From NCBI GenBank assembly GCA_002499585.1, contig DAMH01000009.1:7541-71540 (forward strand): a stretch of DNA of 64,000 bases, given 5' to 3'. The position numbers were made by a program, and so were the translations under genes. The notes below the pieces were generated by a model. It had not been told where the DNA came from. It made no database searches and worked only from the letters and a program-made list of their open reading frames with translations. Positions 53,030-62,568 of the stretch are shown one piece after another. The stretch comes from Euryarchaeota archaeon UBA552 (GTDB lineage Archaea; Thermoplasmatota; Poseidoniia; Poseidoniales; Thalassarchaeaceae). The number at the start of each line of letters is the position of its first letter. Positions within the stretch are counted from its first letter, which is position 1.

Positions 53030-53967
53030 TCCCTAAGTTGCCTTCCGGTGAGTTGCAAAAATACATCTTCCAATGTAGCTCTTCTCCGTATCACATCTTG
53101 TATCGAAATATCGGTCTCAAACTCGTCTGCCAAATCATGAATACCCGATCCATAGGCTATTATCCGATCCGCAATCCTGCTAAATTTCGCCCCGAGGTCC
53201 TCAATCAAAATCTGTATCCTATCCAATGTAGCCCCCCCATCCTCATAAGAAGCGAGAAACTCAACAGCCTCCTTGCCGACCGTGCTCAAGATCAGATCCT
53301 TAGGAGAGCCTCTGACCAGTATTTTGCCCCCATCAACTATTGCTAGATCATCGCAAAGTAACTCGGCCTCATCCATGTAGTGAGTCGTAAGGAGGATTGT
53401 GTTGCCGGACCGTCGGTAACTTCTGATTTGGTCCCACACCCGATGCCTGGCCTGAGGATCTAGCCCTGTTGTTGGCTCGTCGAGGATCAGCAGGTCGGGG
53501 TTGTTGATTAGCCCCCTCGCTACAATTAATCTTCTCTTCATCCCTCCGGACAAATTTGTTATCTTCTCATTGGCCTTTTCTGTCAGGCCGACGAGTTCCA
53601 AAAGATCAGACGCCTTCTTCTTCGCTTCTGTGCCATGAATTCCGAAATAGCGAGCGTAGACGATTAGATTGAACATGGAAGAGAAATCCGGGTCTAAATT
53701 GTCCTCCTGTGGTATAACTCCTATTCTTGATCTGACTTCTCTGCTCTGTTTTTCCACATCCATCCCGAACACCTCCAATGAACCACTGGTTAGAGGGGAT
53801 GATGCTTGGAGCATTCGAATCATGGTTGTTTTACCAGCACCGTTTGGCCCTAGTAGTCCGAAGCATATTCCTTGTTCTACATCCAGGTCTATGCCGTCGA
53901 CAGCTACCAAATCTCCGAAATGTTTCCTGAGACCCCTGGCCGATATAGCTATGGAGGATTCCGACAT
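53026..53967 (-). CDS. ABC transporter ATP-binding protein (ABC-2 exporter)
   Basis: A 313-residue DrrA/NodI-type ATPase. Walker A is GLLGPNGAGKTTMIRML, the Q-loop GVIPQEDNLD, the signature LSGGMKRRL, Walker B LLILDEPTTGLDP, and the H-loop LTTHYMDEAE. A C-terminal extension (about 225-313), usual for this class, follows. It lies 40 bases after a nitroreductase gene and overlaps the permease gene. Confidence 0.95.
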   Translation of the reverse strand: MSESSIAISARGLRKHFGDLVAVDGIDLDVEQGICFGLLGPNGAGKTTMIRMLQASSPLTSGSLEVFGMDVEKQSREVRSRIGVIPQEDNLDPDFSSMFNLIVYARYFGIHGTEAKKKASDLLELVGLTEKANEKITNLSGGMKRRLIVARGLINNPDLLILDEPTTGLDPQARHRVWDQIRSYRRSGNTILLTTHYMDEAELLCDDLAIVDGGKILVRGSPKDLILSTVGKEAVEFLASYEDGGATLDRIQILIEDLGAKFSRIADRIIAYGSGIHDLADEFETDISIQDVIRRRATLEDVFLQLTGRQLRE

Positions 53968-54007
53968 GACATCTGCCTCTTCTACATCCTTTGTTTGAAT
54001 AAGTGTG

Positions 54008-54745
54008 TCATACGTCGCGCAAGCGGTTTGGCGTTATGTCATTTGGAGATAATCGATTCGCACCGAAGGAATTTATGTCTGCATCACTTGGATATCCGAC
54101 GCAGATACCGCAGAGTAGAGAGTAATTTTTACTGATGTCAAACTCTTCTCGAACGGCATCTTCCCATACCGCCACTGAACCCTGTGCACAGGTGCCTAAA
54201 CCCATCGAATGAGCAGAAAGCATCAGGTTTTGCATGAATAGGCCAGCATCAGAGGCGGCAAACTTTCCAAGACTTCGGTGGGTGAAAAGAAACAACTCAA
54301 CAGGCGCACCAAAAAACTCGTAATTCCTCGCCCAGAATCTGTTTCTGGCATCTCTGTCTTCCCTATCGATGCCCAGATGAGCGTACAACTCCTTCCCAAT
54401 CTTCTGCGAGCGAGGGAGCAAATCAGGGTGATATTTTTTCACGACAAGCCAGTTACTTGTTGGGAAACCATACCGCCTTATCAGAGAATTGACTTTCCCC
54501 TTTATTCCTGACCCCCGAAAATTTTTCACAGCGTCCCATCGACGAAGGAACTCATTAGAGAGACGATCTCTGACTGACCCAGTTGCAACTGCGACCATAA
54601 ATGGCCTTGTGTTGCTCCAACTCGGTGCGGTCAGACCGTCTTGAATGATCTGCTCAATCATAGACTCGGGGACAGGATTCGGAAGGAAATCTCTGGTTGA
54701 TCTCCTAGAAGCAAGAAACTCACTAAACTCTTCCAATGGCATCAT
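54008..54745 (-). CDS. Nitroreductase-family flavoprotein
   Basis: FMN-dependent oxidoreductase of 245 residues. FLASRRSTRDFLPNPVPE at the N-terminus and LTAPSWSNTRPFMVAVAT are the family FMN-binding stretches; QNLMLSAHSMGLGTCAQGSV and LLCGICVGYPSD complete the fold. The natural substrate (quinone, flavin or other) is unknown. ATG 54745 is preferred over a TTG at 54775. Probably cotranscribed with the downstream ABC exporter. Confidence 0.92.
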   Translation of the reverse strand: MMPLEEFSEFLASRRSTRDFLPNPVPESMIEQIIQDGLTAPSWSNTRPFMVAVATGSVRDRLSNEFLRRWDAVKNFRGSGIKGKVNSLIRRYGFPTSNWLVVKKYHPDLLPRSQKIGKELYAHLGIDREDRDARNRFWARNYEFFGAPVELFLFTHRSLGKFAASDAGLFMQNLMLSAHSMGLGTCAQGSVAVWEDAVREEFDISKNYSLLCGICVGYPSDADINSFGANRLSPNDITPNRLRDV

Positions 54746-54865
54746 CTCCTGCGCTGTCCGAGGCCATGCACCCAATTAATCACATTGCTAGGACCCATCA
54801 AATCTATGTTTTCATGGAAATTGGGGTATCACCCGTTGTAGGCGTCACATCGGATTAGCCTCGTT

Positions 54866-54876
54866 GGAAAATACAG
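54866..54876 (+). promoter_or_regulatory. TATA-like promoter of the fasciclin/blue-copper gene
   Basis: GGAAAATACAG is centred about 25 bases before GTG 54895, fitting a leaderless transcript starting at or near that GTG. Confidence 0.5.
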
Positions 54877-54894
54877 TCCTTCAATAACGTCCCT

Positions 54895-56451
54895 GTGCGA
54901 AAACTGGTCATGAACTTGAAAGCCACAGCGATAATAATAACAGGTCTTTTGTTGCTATCACCCACAACAATAGGACAAGAGAATCAGGAACCCTCTGAGG
55001 CAGACGGAGAAATCTGCTACAACACAGCTACTCACACCATTTCAGCCGGCGCGTCCTTCGACGAGTGCATGGCCTACGCATACTACGTCGACGCCGACTT
55101 CGACGGGATGATCTTCACAGGGTGCTACAACTCTGTCAGCCACGTTGCTGATCCTACTGTCAATCAAACGGTGTGTGAAGCATACGCATGGGTCCCAGCC
55201 GTAGACATAGCTATGACTGCACAAGCAACCACAATACACAACTCACTGGTGGCTGCCCTTGCTCAAGCAGAACTTGTCACGACCCTACAAGGAACAGGTC
55301 CGTTCACGGTCTTCGCTCCTACAGACTACGCCTTCGCAGCGGCTGGGATAGACTTGGCCTCCCTCGACAGCGAGGAAGGCAAAGCGGCACTCATTGACAT
55401 ATTGACCTATCACGTCGTGGTCGGCTCGGTTAACTCATCGTCTTTGACAGACGGCATGACTGTAGGTGCATACAACGGAGATGACCTGACTTTTTCCGTA
55501 GGACAGGGGGTCATGGTCAATGACGCTAATGTCACTCTTGCTGATGTCCCAGCCTCAAACGGTATAATCCACGTGATAGACAAGGTCCTAACACCTCCAG
55601 CAGAAGACATTCCAACAGTCGCCTCAGGAACAGGAAACCACACTGCTTTGGTAGCAGCCCTGGCGCATGTGGGGTTGGTTTCAACCCTGCAAGGTGATGG
55701 CCCATTCACAGTGTTTGCTCCTACAGACCAAGCATTTGCCGATTTGGGAATTGACCTTACAACCTTCGACACGGATGAAGAAAACGCAACACTCATTGAC
55801 ATACTAACCTACCACGTAGTTGACGGGGAAGTAATGTCATCAGACCTATCTGATGGAATGACAGCAACATCAATCAACACGGATGTGCTAACCTTCGAGG
55901 TAAACGACAACGGTGTAATGGTGAACAACGCAAACGTCATTCAAGCAGATGTTACGACTTCTAATGGTGTAATACACATCATCGACAAGGTTCTGACACC
56001 CCCTTCAGACGAACCACCAACACCGGAAGGATGTGACTACATCGTCGGAATCGACGAAACAGGGTTCGCGTTTGATAAACCGGATTTATCCATTGCCGTC
56101 GGTGAAACTGTGTGTTGGATTTGGAACGACGAGGGTATGGCCCACAACGTCGCAGAGATCAGCGAAGAGGGCGATAAGGACCGCAAGGTGGGTGGAGAGT
56201 ACAGTGGACAGCCAGAGATTAACCTAGACTATCGAATAACATTCGATAACGACGGGACCTTCCACTACATCTGTGAACCACATGTTTCCATGGACATGGT
56301 CGGAGTTGTAGTCGTGGGCACTGGAATCGATCCTCCTCCCCCAAGTGCTGAGCCGGAACCAGATAATGTGCCGGGTTTCCTTGGGACTTCCGCGCTAGTT
56401 GCGTTACTGGGGGCTGCATTGCTCGCCTCCAGGGGACGGAATGACGGGTGA
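54895..56451 (+). CDS. Surface protein: two fasciclin domains, blue-copper domain, PGF-CTERM-like tail
   Basis: A 518-residue exported protein. A signal peptide (about 1-27) precedes a Cys-containing N-terminal region. Two FAS1 domains follow (about 103-232 and 240-370), each with GPFTVFAPTD and a LIDILTYHVV stretch. A plastocyanin-like cupredoxin lies at about 385-475 with copper ligands H417 (MAHNV), C460, H463 and M468 (CEPHVSMDM). The C-terminus VPGFLGTSALVALLGA ending in a basic RGRNDG resembles PGF-CTERM archaeosortase signals. Codons are strongly C-ending, as in EF-1A, suggesting high expression. It may carry electrons or mediate adhesion at the surface. Confidence 0.92.
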   Translation: MRKLVMNLKATAIIITGLLLLSPTTIGQENQEPSEADGEICYNTATHTISAGASFDECMAYAYYVDADFDGMIFTGCYNSVSHVADPTVNQTVCEAYAWVPAVDIAMTAQATTIHNSLVAALAQAELVTTLQGTGPFTVFAPTDYAFAAAGIDLASLDSEEGKAALIDILTYHVVVGSVNSSSLTDGMTVGAYNGDDLTFSVGQGVMVNDANVTLADVPASNGIIHVIDKVLTPPAEDIPTVASGTGNHTALVAALAHVGLVSTLQGDGPFTVFAPTDQAFADLGIDLTTFDTDEENATLIDILTYHVVDGEVMSSDLSDGMTATSINTDVLTFEVNDNGVMVNNANVIQADVTTSNGVIHIIDKVLTPPSDEPPTPEGCDYIVGIDETGFAFDKPDLSIAVGETVCWIWNDEGMAHNVAEISEEGDKDRKVGGEYSGQPEINLDYRITFDNDGTFHYICEPHVSMDMVGVVVVGTGIDPPPPSAEPEPDNVPGFLGTSALVALLGAALLASRGRNDG

Positions 56452-56461
56452 TATCTCGGTC

Positions 56462-58351
56462 TTAGTCCAATGAAGATGGTCCCTCTCCTAGTGGCACTAT
56501 CATCACAACCAGCTCTTCTGGTTTCTCTACGGCGATCACTCCTCTGATATTTTGGGACTCAGCCAGATCAGAACTCGCTTCAGCTAGTTTTATTCTGGTA
56601 CCCCGTATGGATATTGACAATCCTGATGACAGTTCAGGGGCTTCCCCGGGCAGCCATATGCCGAGCCCTCCTAGATCTGGATGATGAGTGATCGCTAGCG
56701 AGCCCTCGTCACTATCCACGACTCTTAGTATCCTTAGGTGATCTTCAGCGTTAATGAGGTCTGATGAATCCCTCCATTCCATCCAAGTTTCACCGATGGG
56801 CAACATATGTTCTCCAACCGCCTCCTCTATCTCCGTATTGACAGCTTCGTGCTTCTCCATGGTTGAGACATCAATTGTGTTCAACTCATCCAAAACTAGC
56901 CTCAAGCCTCGTCTTTCCTCGTCCTCTTCTCCGACGGCAGCCACATTCACCAAGGTGAGCAGATTCCGAATCCTATCCACTTCGTTCTCGTTATCCGATT
57001 CGATTGCACATTCTAGGGCCTCATCAAAAATCTCCAATGCCAGCCACGGCCTATCTATTCCCATGAGAGACCTCGCAAGATCCAACAATGGCTCAATAGC
57101 AGCGCCCTTATCCTCATTAATCAGGCCGGCTGCACTTCTTATCATGGCCCTGGATGCCTCTCCATCCCCAGCGAGGTAGTGTGAGATGCCGGCTGCGATA
57201 ATGTGTTTGATTTTGTTATCATTGGTTAGGCTAGATTGTCTGGCAGCACTTTCAAACAATGAAGCAGCTCTTGTTTGCTCATTAGATGCTAACGCCATCA
57301 GACCCAGATGATGCATTGTACGAGATTCAGCCTTCGAGTCATCAGAGAGAGTTGACTGGCTAAGCGCTCTTGCCATATGGAGACTTGATGCCTGATTCCG
57401 ACCAAGAGATCCGGCGAGCAAACCCAAGACAGCCTCAAATCTTGAAACCGGACCAGCCATAGTTCTGTGGGCGATCATACAAAGCTCGTCATCGAGCGGC
57501 GATAGCCCGGCACCTATCCTCTCGTAGACGCTTTGCAATAGCTCCAGTCCGTAATCATACATGCTCCCAGGATCCTCGTCCTCCCCCAACAAGGACTCAA
57601 GATGGTCGTCAATTTCCTTGATGGGCTCGCAGACCTGCGGTAATCTACCGAGTCTCTTCATGGAGGATTTTTTTATCCTCTCTCCATCAATATGCCTTCT
57701 TAGAGCAATAACAAGGGATTCGTCCAGTCCGTCTCCCTCTGTATCGGGTCTGCGGCGGGAGGGTTTACTGGACAATAGACTCTCGATAAGCCAGGTTAAC
57801 TTACCCTGGATGTCATACTCTCCGGCCCTACTTATTGCGTATCGCATCTCAGCCGCTCTGATTCGCTTTGCAAGGGATCTCAATTTTCTTGAATCTGATT
57901 CGCTAGCTACCTCGGAAAGCCTCTGGATGAACGTCGAAGGTGGACACGTAGGGTATGAAAATCCTGCCTTTTCCCTTGTGGTTGTCATTTTGTAATCATC
58001 AGACACTAAAATTACCTCACGTCCCAAATTGTGCTGTCTTGCCGCTAAAACCATCAACGAAATATCGACGTCTTGGGGGGCTGCATTCTCTCCGATCACT
58101 CTTGACAAAACACGAATCTCGTCTTCTGGGATTGTACTGGTGTTGATTATAGGACTCAATACATCCAATACCTTTGGTCTCCCTTTCCAAGTTCTGAACC
58201 TAACAGTCTTCACCTCAACATGAACGCCAGATGTCACATGAATCTCGCTATTAGTTTTCGATAGTGTCCGATTCATACAATTAATGGCATCCTCTGATGC
58301 AATCGAACCTAGGTGAATAAATGCGTTTGAATCGACTATCCATTGCGTCAT
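56462..58351 (-). CDS. PIN-domain protein with long helical-repeat C-terminus
   Basis: A 629-residue protein. The N-terminal 135 residues form a PIN nuclease fold with likely metal-binding acidic residues D7 (IVDSNAFI), E46 (VHVEVKT), D96 (PQDVDISLM) and D118/D119 (LVSDDYKM), a pattern close to archaeal Nob1. Residues about 220-480 are helical repeats of TPR-like character (GLMALASNEQTRAASLFESA). The last 100 residues form a beta-rich piece. No zinc ribbon of Nob1 is present and no antitoxin gene is adjacent, so neither Nob1 nor VapC fits well. Divergent from a small membrane-protein gene. Confidence 0.8.
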   Translation of the reverse strand: MTQWIVDSNAFIHLGSIASEDAINCMNRTLSKTNSEIHVTSGVHVEVKTVRFRTWKGRPKVLDVLSPIINTSTIPEDEIRVLSRVIGENAAPQDVDISLMVLAARQHNLGREVILVSDDYKMTTTREKAGFSYPTCPPSTFIQRLSEVASESDSRKLRSLAKRIRAAEMRYAISRAGEYDIQGKLTWLIESLLSSKPSRRRPDTEGDGLDESLVIALRRHIDGERIKKSSMKRLGRLPQVCEPIKEIDDHLESLLGEDEDPGSMYDYGLELLQSVYERIGAGLSPLDDELCMIAHRTMAGPVSRFEAVLGLLAGSLGRNQASSLHMARALSQSTLSDDSKAESRTMHHLGLMALASNEQTRAASLFESAARQSSLTNDNKIKHIIAAGISHYLAGDGEASRAMIRSAAGLINEDKGAAIEPLLDLARSLMGIDRPWLALEIFDEALECAIESDNENEVDRIRNLLTLVNVAAVGEEDEERRGLRLVLDELNTIDVSTMEKHEAVNTEIEEAVGEHMLPIGETWMEWRDSSDLINAEDHLRILRVVDSDEGSLAITHHPDLGGLGIWLPGEAPELSSGLSISIRGTRIKLAEASSDLAESQNIRGVIAVEKPEELVVMIVPLGEGPSSLD

Positions 58352-58413
58352 GTCAGTCTGTGTATACCCAAATCATGTTATCTTTTACTCATTTTGGATA
58401 TGTTCAGACAAAT

Positions 58414-58426
58414 TCATTGGGACATA
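58414..58426 (+). promoter_or_regulatory. 13-base upstream element, copy 1
   Basis: TCATTGGGACATA starts exactly 28 bases before ATG 58442. The same 13 bases start exactly 28 bases before ATG 60856. Identity plus identical spacing suggests a shared promoter or regulator site. Confidence 0.5.
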
Positions 58427-58441
58427 CCCCAACACAACGTC

Positions 58442-58684
58442 ATGGAATTGACGATGGTCGGTGCTTATGTCGGCATGGCTCTGGTCCTGGCGGCCTTCGC
58501 TTTGGAGACAAGAGGTCAGATTTCCAGTAGATCAATGACCTACCTCAGTTCCATGGGTGTTGGTGAGGCTATGTTGACGGTCAGAGCCGCTGTTACCGGT
58601 GAGTGGCCATTTGCCATATTGGGCGGTATATGGGCCGCATTCGCACTTTACTCAATACTACGGCCAGTGGAGAATGACTCTTAA
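58442..58684 (+). CDS. Small membrane protein, CBU_0592-like
   Basis: An 80-residue protein with three hydrophobic segments: VGAYVGMALVLAAFAL, a middle one around LSSMGVGEAMLTVRAA and FAILGGIWAAFALYSIL. The layout, including an ISSRSMTYLSSMG turn and a Trp-containing last span, resembles the CBU_0592 family of small membrane proteins of unknown function. ATG 58442 is chosen for the family's short N-terminus and the conserved element 28 bases upstream; ATG 58400 is an alternative. Confidence 0.65.
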   Translation: MELTMVGAYVGMALVLAAFALETRGQISSRSMTYLSSMGVGEAMLTVRAAVTGEWPFAILGGIWAAFALYSILRPVENDS

Positions 58685-58725
58685 GGCCCGAGGGATTGAA
58701 GCACAGGTACTGTATGAGATGAGAC

Positions 58726-60810
58726 ATGGAACGTCGTTTACCCCGCGCTCTGACGTTCGTCGTAATCTGCATAGTTTCCTTTTTCCCCAGCGCTGCTTCA
58801 ACATCTGAGATATCAGAAATTGAGGAAATACAAGGAACAGCAACACTAGAAATACACTCTATCGGACAGTCTCAGTTGATTTCAGCGACATGGGAAATGA
58901 CGATCCAAATTCCAGATAGTTTCGGCGTAGATTTTTTGCCAGAAGAAAATATGGGCATCAGACATCAAGTGGATTCTTACCTCGGAGATGGAGATGGAAT
59001 CATATCTTCATCAGAATCTGAAATATTTTCCAACGCCTTACGACAAAATAGAACTTGGCAGGACGCAGACGAAGGGGGCTGTTGTTCCTTCGATCACACT
59101 CCGTTTCAATTGAATGGGAGTTTGGACTTCATATCAACTCCATTGGAAATGGGGCCTGTGGGGGGAAAAAGCACATGGGGCTGGTTTGAAAAAGCGAACT
59201 TAACTGGGCTTGCTGATCAGCGCCAAGTGAGAATATTGGAACTGCCTAGGACGGGGTCGATCGTAGAGGAAATTCCTCTGGTAGTTTCATTACCCGGAAC
59301 GTGGGAGTATAGATTCAGTGCTCAATCCTCCGTCATTATTGCAGCTGATAATGGATTCACAGTCGATCGATCGAAGGTGGGAGCAGCCTCTGATATACGC
59401 ATATCTCTGGGAACCAATGAACCTCCTGTTGCATCAGCAGTCAGGGAACAAGGCGGGTCAACAACCATCTCCGCAAGCAATGACACGACATTCAGAGGTG
59501 TTTGCTCAGATAACGGTTTGATTGATCCATTACCGACTTGGCATGTAAGTGGTGCACTCAACCTTACCCAATATCATGGAGAAAAAATGACTTTGAACAC
59601 ATCTGTACACGATTTAAAACATGGAGAAACTATTCACGTTACAATGGACTGTGTAGACCGACACAATTCCAGCTCACAATGGATGCAGACAGTTTCTATT
59701 GACACCAAACCGCCTATTTTGCAACCCCTGCTATCTATTTCTACAGGTACGGGACAGTGGAGTGATGTAACAGTCGAAAACTCCGAATTTTATGTTCCAT
59801 CAGGAGCTGTGGTCAGGACCCTGATCGAACCCATGGAAGAAAATGCGGATCCTGTTTCAATTCAAGTCAAGTCAAACAAAAGCGGGGGCTTTGAGAGGAT
59901 TGGATCTGATAGATTGGAGTTGACTGAGGCATTTTTCCATGGTCAATCTACAAATGGTCCGCACAGGGAGCCGGGAGACAGAGCAATTGCCAGAGAACCA
60001 TCAACATATTTTCTTTCGATAGTTGCATCTGACTCATCAGGAAATACTGCTGAAATTAATTGGACGATCATTGTAGTTGATCATGAAGGGCCAGTGATAG
60101 TCCCTGTCGTAACGCATGCCAACCAAACCCTGGATATGATGACCAATTTGGTCACAGGGAGCGATATCATGGTCGATCTGAGTCAGTCCTATGACCGAAT
60201 TGATGCATTGAACGATACATTTTGGTCAGTCCTTTTCGACGATGATGCAATTCTTCTTGATACTAAATATCCGCATTTCAACGGCATTGTCGATATCAGA
60301 GATCTCTCTCCAGGAAAGCATGTATTGTACATAAATGCAGTCGATACAAACGGACACTCATCATCCATTGACATCCCATTAACTGTCAGTTTTGGAGATG
60401 GTGTTGCATTCTTTGAGAATCCAATTACAGAAGTTACAGGTAAAAATTATGTTGGTGAGAACTTGATGATCACTGTATCCGCCATGAATTACGGAACGGG
60501 AACTGGTCAAGCCCGAGTATGTCAAGAAGACATTTGCTCACCGACTGCTTTCATACCGGCAGCAGGTCCTGATGGACCAAATTCTGTAGTCGTTTATCTC
60601 GCTCTTCAAGCCAAAGAAACAGGAAAAATAGATCTTACTTTTTATTGGTCCGAGTTCCCGTCAGAGAATGAATCGAGCATAGAAATCAACGGGGTCGTCA
60701 CAATAGAAAATAGATTACCTGAATGGCTACCCCCAACACTCCTTTCATCACTCATTGTTCTCATATCCTACATTGCGATTAGAAGATGGGGAGAGCATCA
60801 TTCAGAGTAG
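58726..60810 (+). CDS. Large exported protein with C-terminal membrane anchor
   Basis: A 694-residue protein of unrecognised family. It has a signal peptide (about 1-25, ALTFVVICIVSFFPSAAS), then about 630 residues of beta-rich, Ig-like sequence. These contain a calcium-loop-like GDGDGIISSSE near 87 and a Cys pair near 118 (GGCCSF), with VSDSSGNTAEINWTIIVVD-type strands later. One membrane span is near 664-683, ending in RRWGEHHSE. Probably a surface protein; no catalytic motif is visible. It sits between two small-to-medium membrane-protein genes on the same strand. Confidence 0.8.
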   Translation: MERRLPRALTFVVICIVSFFPSAASTSEISEIEEIQGTATLEIHSIGQSQLISATWEMTIQIPDSFGVDFLPEENMGIRHQVDSYLGDGDGIISSSESEIFSNALRQNRTWQDADEGGCCSFDHTPFQLNGSLDFISTPLEMGPVGGKSTWGWFEKANLTGLADQRQVRILELPRTGSIVEEIPLVVSLPGTWEYRFSAQSSVIIAADNGFTVDRSKVGAASDIRISLGTNEPPVASAVREQGGSTTISASNDTTFRGVCSDNGLIDPLPTWHVSGALNLTQYHGEKMTLNTSVHDLKHGETIHVTMDCVDRHNSSSQWMQTVSIDTKPPILQPLLSISTGTGQWSDVTVENSEFYVPSGAVVRTLIEPMEENADPVSIQVKSNKSGGFERIGSDRLELTEAFFHGQSTNGPHREPGDRAIAREPSTYFLSIVASDSSGNTAEINWTIIVVDHEGPVIVPVVTHANQTLDMMTNLVTGSDIMVDLSQSYDRIDALNDTFWSVLFDDDAILLDTKYPHFNGIVDIRDLSPGKHVLYINAVDTNGHSSSIDIPLTVSFGDGVAFFENPITEVTGKNYVGENLMITVSAMNYGTGTGQARVCQEDICSPTAFIPAAGPDGPNSVVVYLALQAKETGKIDLTFYWSEFPSENESSIEINGVVTIENRLPEWLPPTLLSSLIVLISYIAIRRWGEHHSE

Positions 60811-60827
60811 ACATTTGACCGTTCAAC

Positions 60828-60840
60828 TCATTGGGACATA
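60828..60840 (+). promoter_or_regulatory. 13-base upstream element, copy 2
   Basis: TCATTGGGACATA, identical to 58414-58426 and at the same 28-base distance from the next ATG (60856). The flanking bases differ except for AA two positions before. Confidence 0.5.
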
Positions 60841-60855
60841 GGTCTTCCATGGGGT

Positions 60856-62568
60856 ATGCTTCCACTCGACTATGCGGACCGTGGAGTCGCACGTCAAAAG
60901 AGAAACATCAACATTCTAGTCATTGCAGTAACATTCTTTCTTGTTGCCATTGGAGCCCTTAGAGCCTTTCAGACCACAGAAATAGACGGCAATTTGAACT
61001 TAAATTACATCCACGCCGCAGTAATATTTTTGTTGGCAGTGATAATTCCCGATTTGGCATCGGAGAATGGGATCTATCACCCTAGAATCTCCACTATCTC
61101 ATCATTTTCATGGCCTTTATTGATTACATTAGCAATAACCTCGGATATGGAATTGGAAGGGTACGCAGCCGGGTTCATATTCCTCTTGCTGGGCTTATTT
61201 TCATTCAATCACAGTAAAAGGGCATACAGCGATACTATTTTGGGCCGGAGATATCGTTCCATCCTGTCTGGAATCGGACTATCCACCTCGTTAGCCATAG
61301 TGGTGGCCCAGACATCTAACGTCATTTTAATTGGGGGGTTGACAGGGACAATGGCTATCCCAATAATGTGGGACTTTTTTTACCCAAACCCCAACAACAA
61401 GGGACGACGAGAATTAATGGATCACATTGACCAAATTGAGGGTCACATAATCGAGATAAGCGAGAGAGGATTGAGAATGGATCAGGCTATCTCCCTGCTT
61501 AAGTTAGCTAGGGAGGAAGGATGGTCAAATACCGAGAATGGAAAGAAAAGGCTGGCCGCCGTCGAGAGGGAAATGAATCTAGTCGTCTCCCACAATGAGG
61601 ATTTGTTGGAATTAAGGGCCAGTGCGATGGTCACTGTGGATGAAGCGTTGGAAATAGCACCATCTGTGACAGAGCCAACAAAATTAATCCAGTTGGGGGA
61701 CAATGAAAGGGAACTGGGCTCATTTCGAGAAGCCGAGCAATTCTACAGATCCGCACACCAATCAGCTCATCGAGTTTGCACCTATTGGGAACAGGCTGCA
61801 GCATCATTAAGTGAAGCAGAAGAACAACTTGAATCAAAACAAACAACACAGAATGAGGCAATTCAAGTCATGATTTCCAATGCAAGGAATGCCATGCAAG
61901 AGAATAAGCCTGATGATGCACTGAAGATTCTTGAGGCAATACCGAACCAACTGCAATCATTGGAAGATGCCAAACGACGTGTAGAGCAGACTAGGGCAGA
62001 CATAGAAAGGGAAATACAATCCTCTCACAGAGACATCTCGTCCGATTTTACAAATGACATGGAATCGATAGATGACCTGATTGAAAATGGAGAGTTCTCC
62101 ACAGCGATGGGGCTTTTGGACTCTATGAATAGAAAAATCACAAGAAGAAGCGAATGCCGGAGATCTTTTGAACAGTCTATCAAACAAAAAACATCTATTA
62201 TCCAGAGAACTCCTGAGTTTCACAGAGAACGAATTGACACTATGATCTTGGAATCTATAGAACACTCAAAGGCAAGATCTTGGGAGGATGCTGATAATCT
62301 ACTGAAGAAAGCACTGTCCGAGGTAGACTCCCTGACAACGATCAAGAATGACTCAGAAGAACTCTTGACCTTTTTGGAATCTGAATGGATAGAACTCAGA
62401 AAACGGTTAGATTCAAACAAAATCGGCCCTGAAAATGAGAATAGAAGAATTGTCGAGAAGCTGGTCTCAGAGGCTAGATCGTCATTCGATATAGGATCGT
62501 ATCATACATCAAGGGAACACATGGGTTCCGCAGACGAGGTTATGGAATTACTTCGGAGGTTGGTTTAG
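60856..62568 (+). CDS. Membrane protein with long cytoplasmic coiled coil
   Basis: A 570-residue protein. The N-terminal 180 residues hold about six membrane spans (ILVIAVTFFLVAIGALRAF, IHAAVIFLLAVIIPDLA and others). The remaining 390 residues are charged and helical with coiled-coil and TPR-like patterns (REAEQFYRSAHQSAHRVCTYW, DALKILEAIPNQLQSLEDAK). I do not recognise the family. It ends one base before the GTG of the SIS-domain gene, implying tight coupling. Confidence 0.78.
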   Translation: MLPLDYADRGVARQKRNINILVIAVTFFLVAIGALRAFQTTEIDGNLNLNYIHAAVIFLLAVIIPDLASENGIYHPRISTISSFSWPLLITLAITSDMELEGYAAGFIFLLLGLFSFNHSKRAYSDTILGRRYRSILSGIGLSTSLAIVVAQTSNVILIGGLTGTMAIPIMWDFFYPNPNNKGRRELMDHIDQIEGHIIEISERGLRMDQAISLLKLAREEGWSNTENGKKRLAAVEREMNLVVSHNEDLLELRASAMVTVDEALEIAPSVTEPTKLIQLGDNERELGSFREAEQFYRSAHQSAHRVCTYWEQAAASLSEAEEQLESKQTTQNEAIQVMISNARNAMQENKPDDALKILEAIPNQLQSLEDAKRRVEQTRADIEREIQSSHRDISSDFTNDMESIDDLIENGEFSTAMGLLDSMNRKITRRSECRRSFEQSIKQKTSIIQRTPEFHRERIDTMILESIEHSKARSWEDADNLLKKALSEVDSLTTIKNDSEELLTFLESEWIELRKRLDSNKIGPENENRRIVEKLVSEARSSFDIGSYHTSREHMGSADEVMELLRRLV

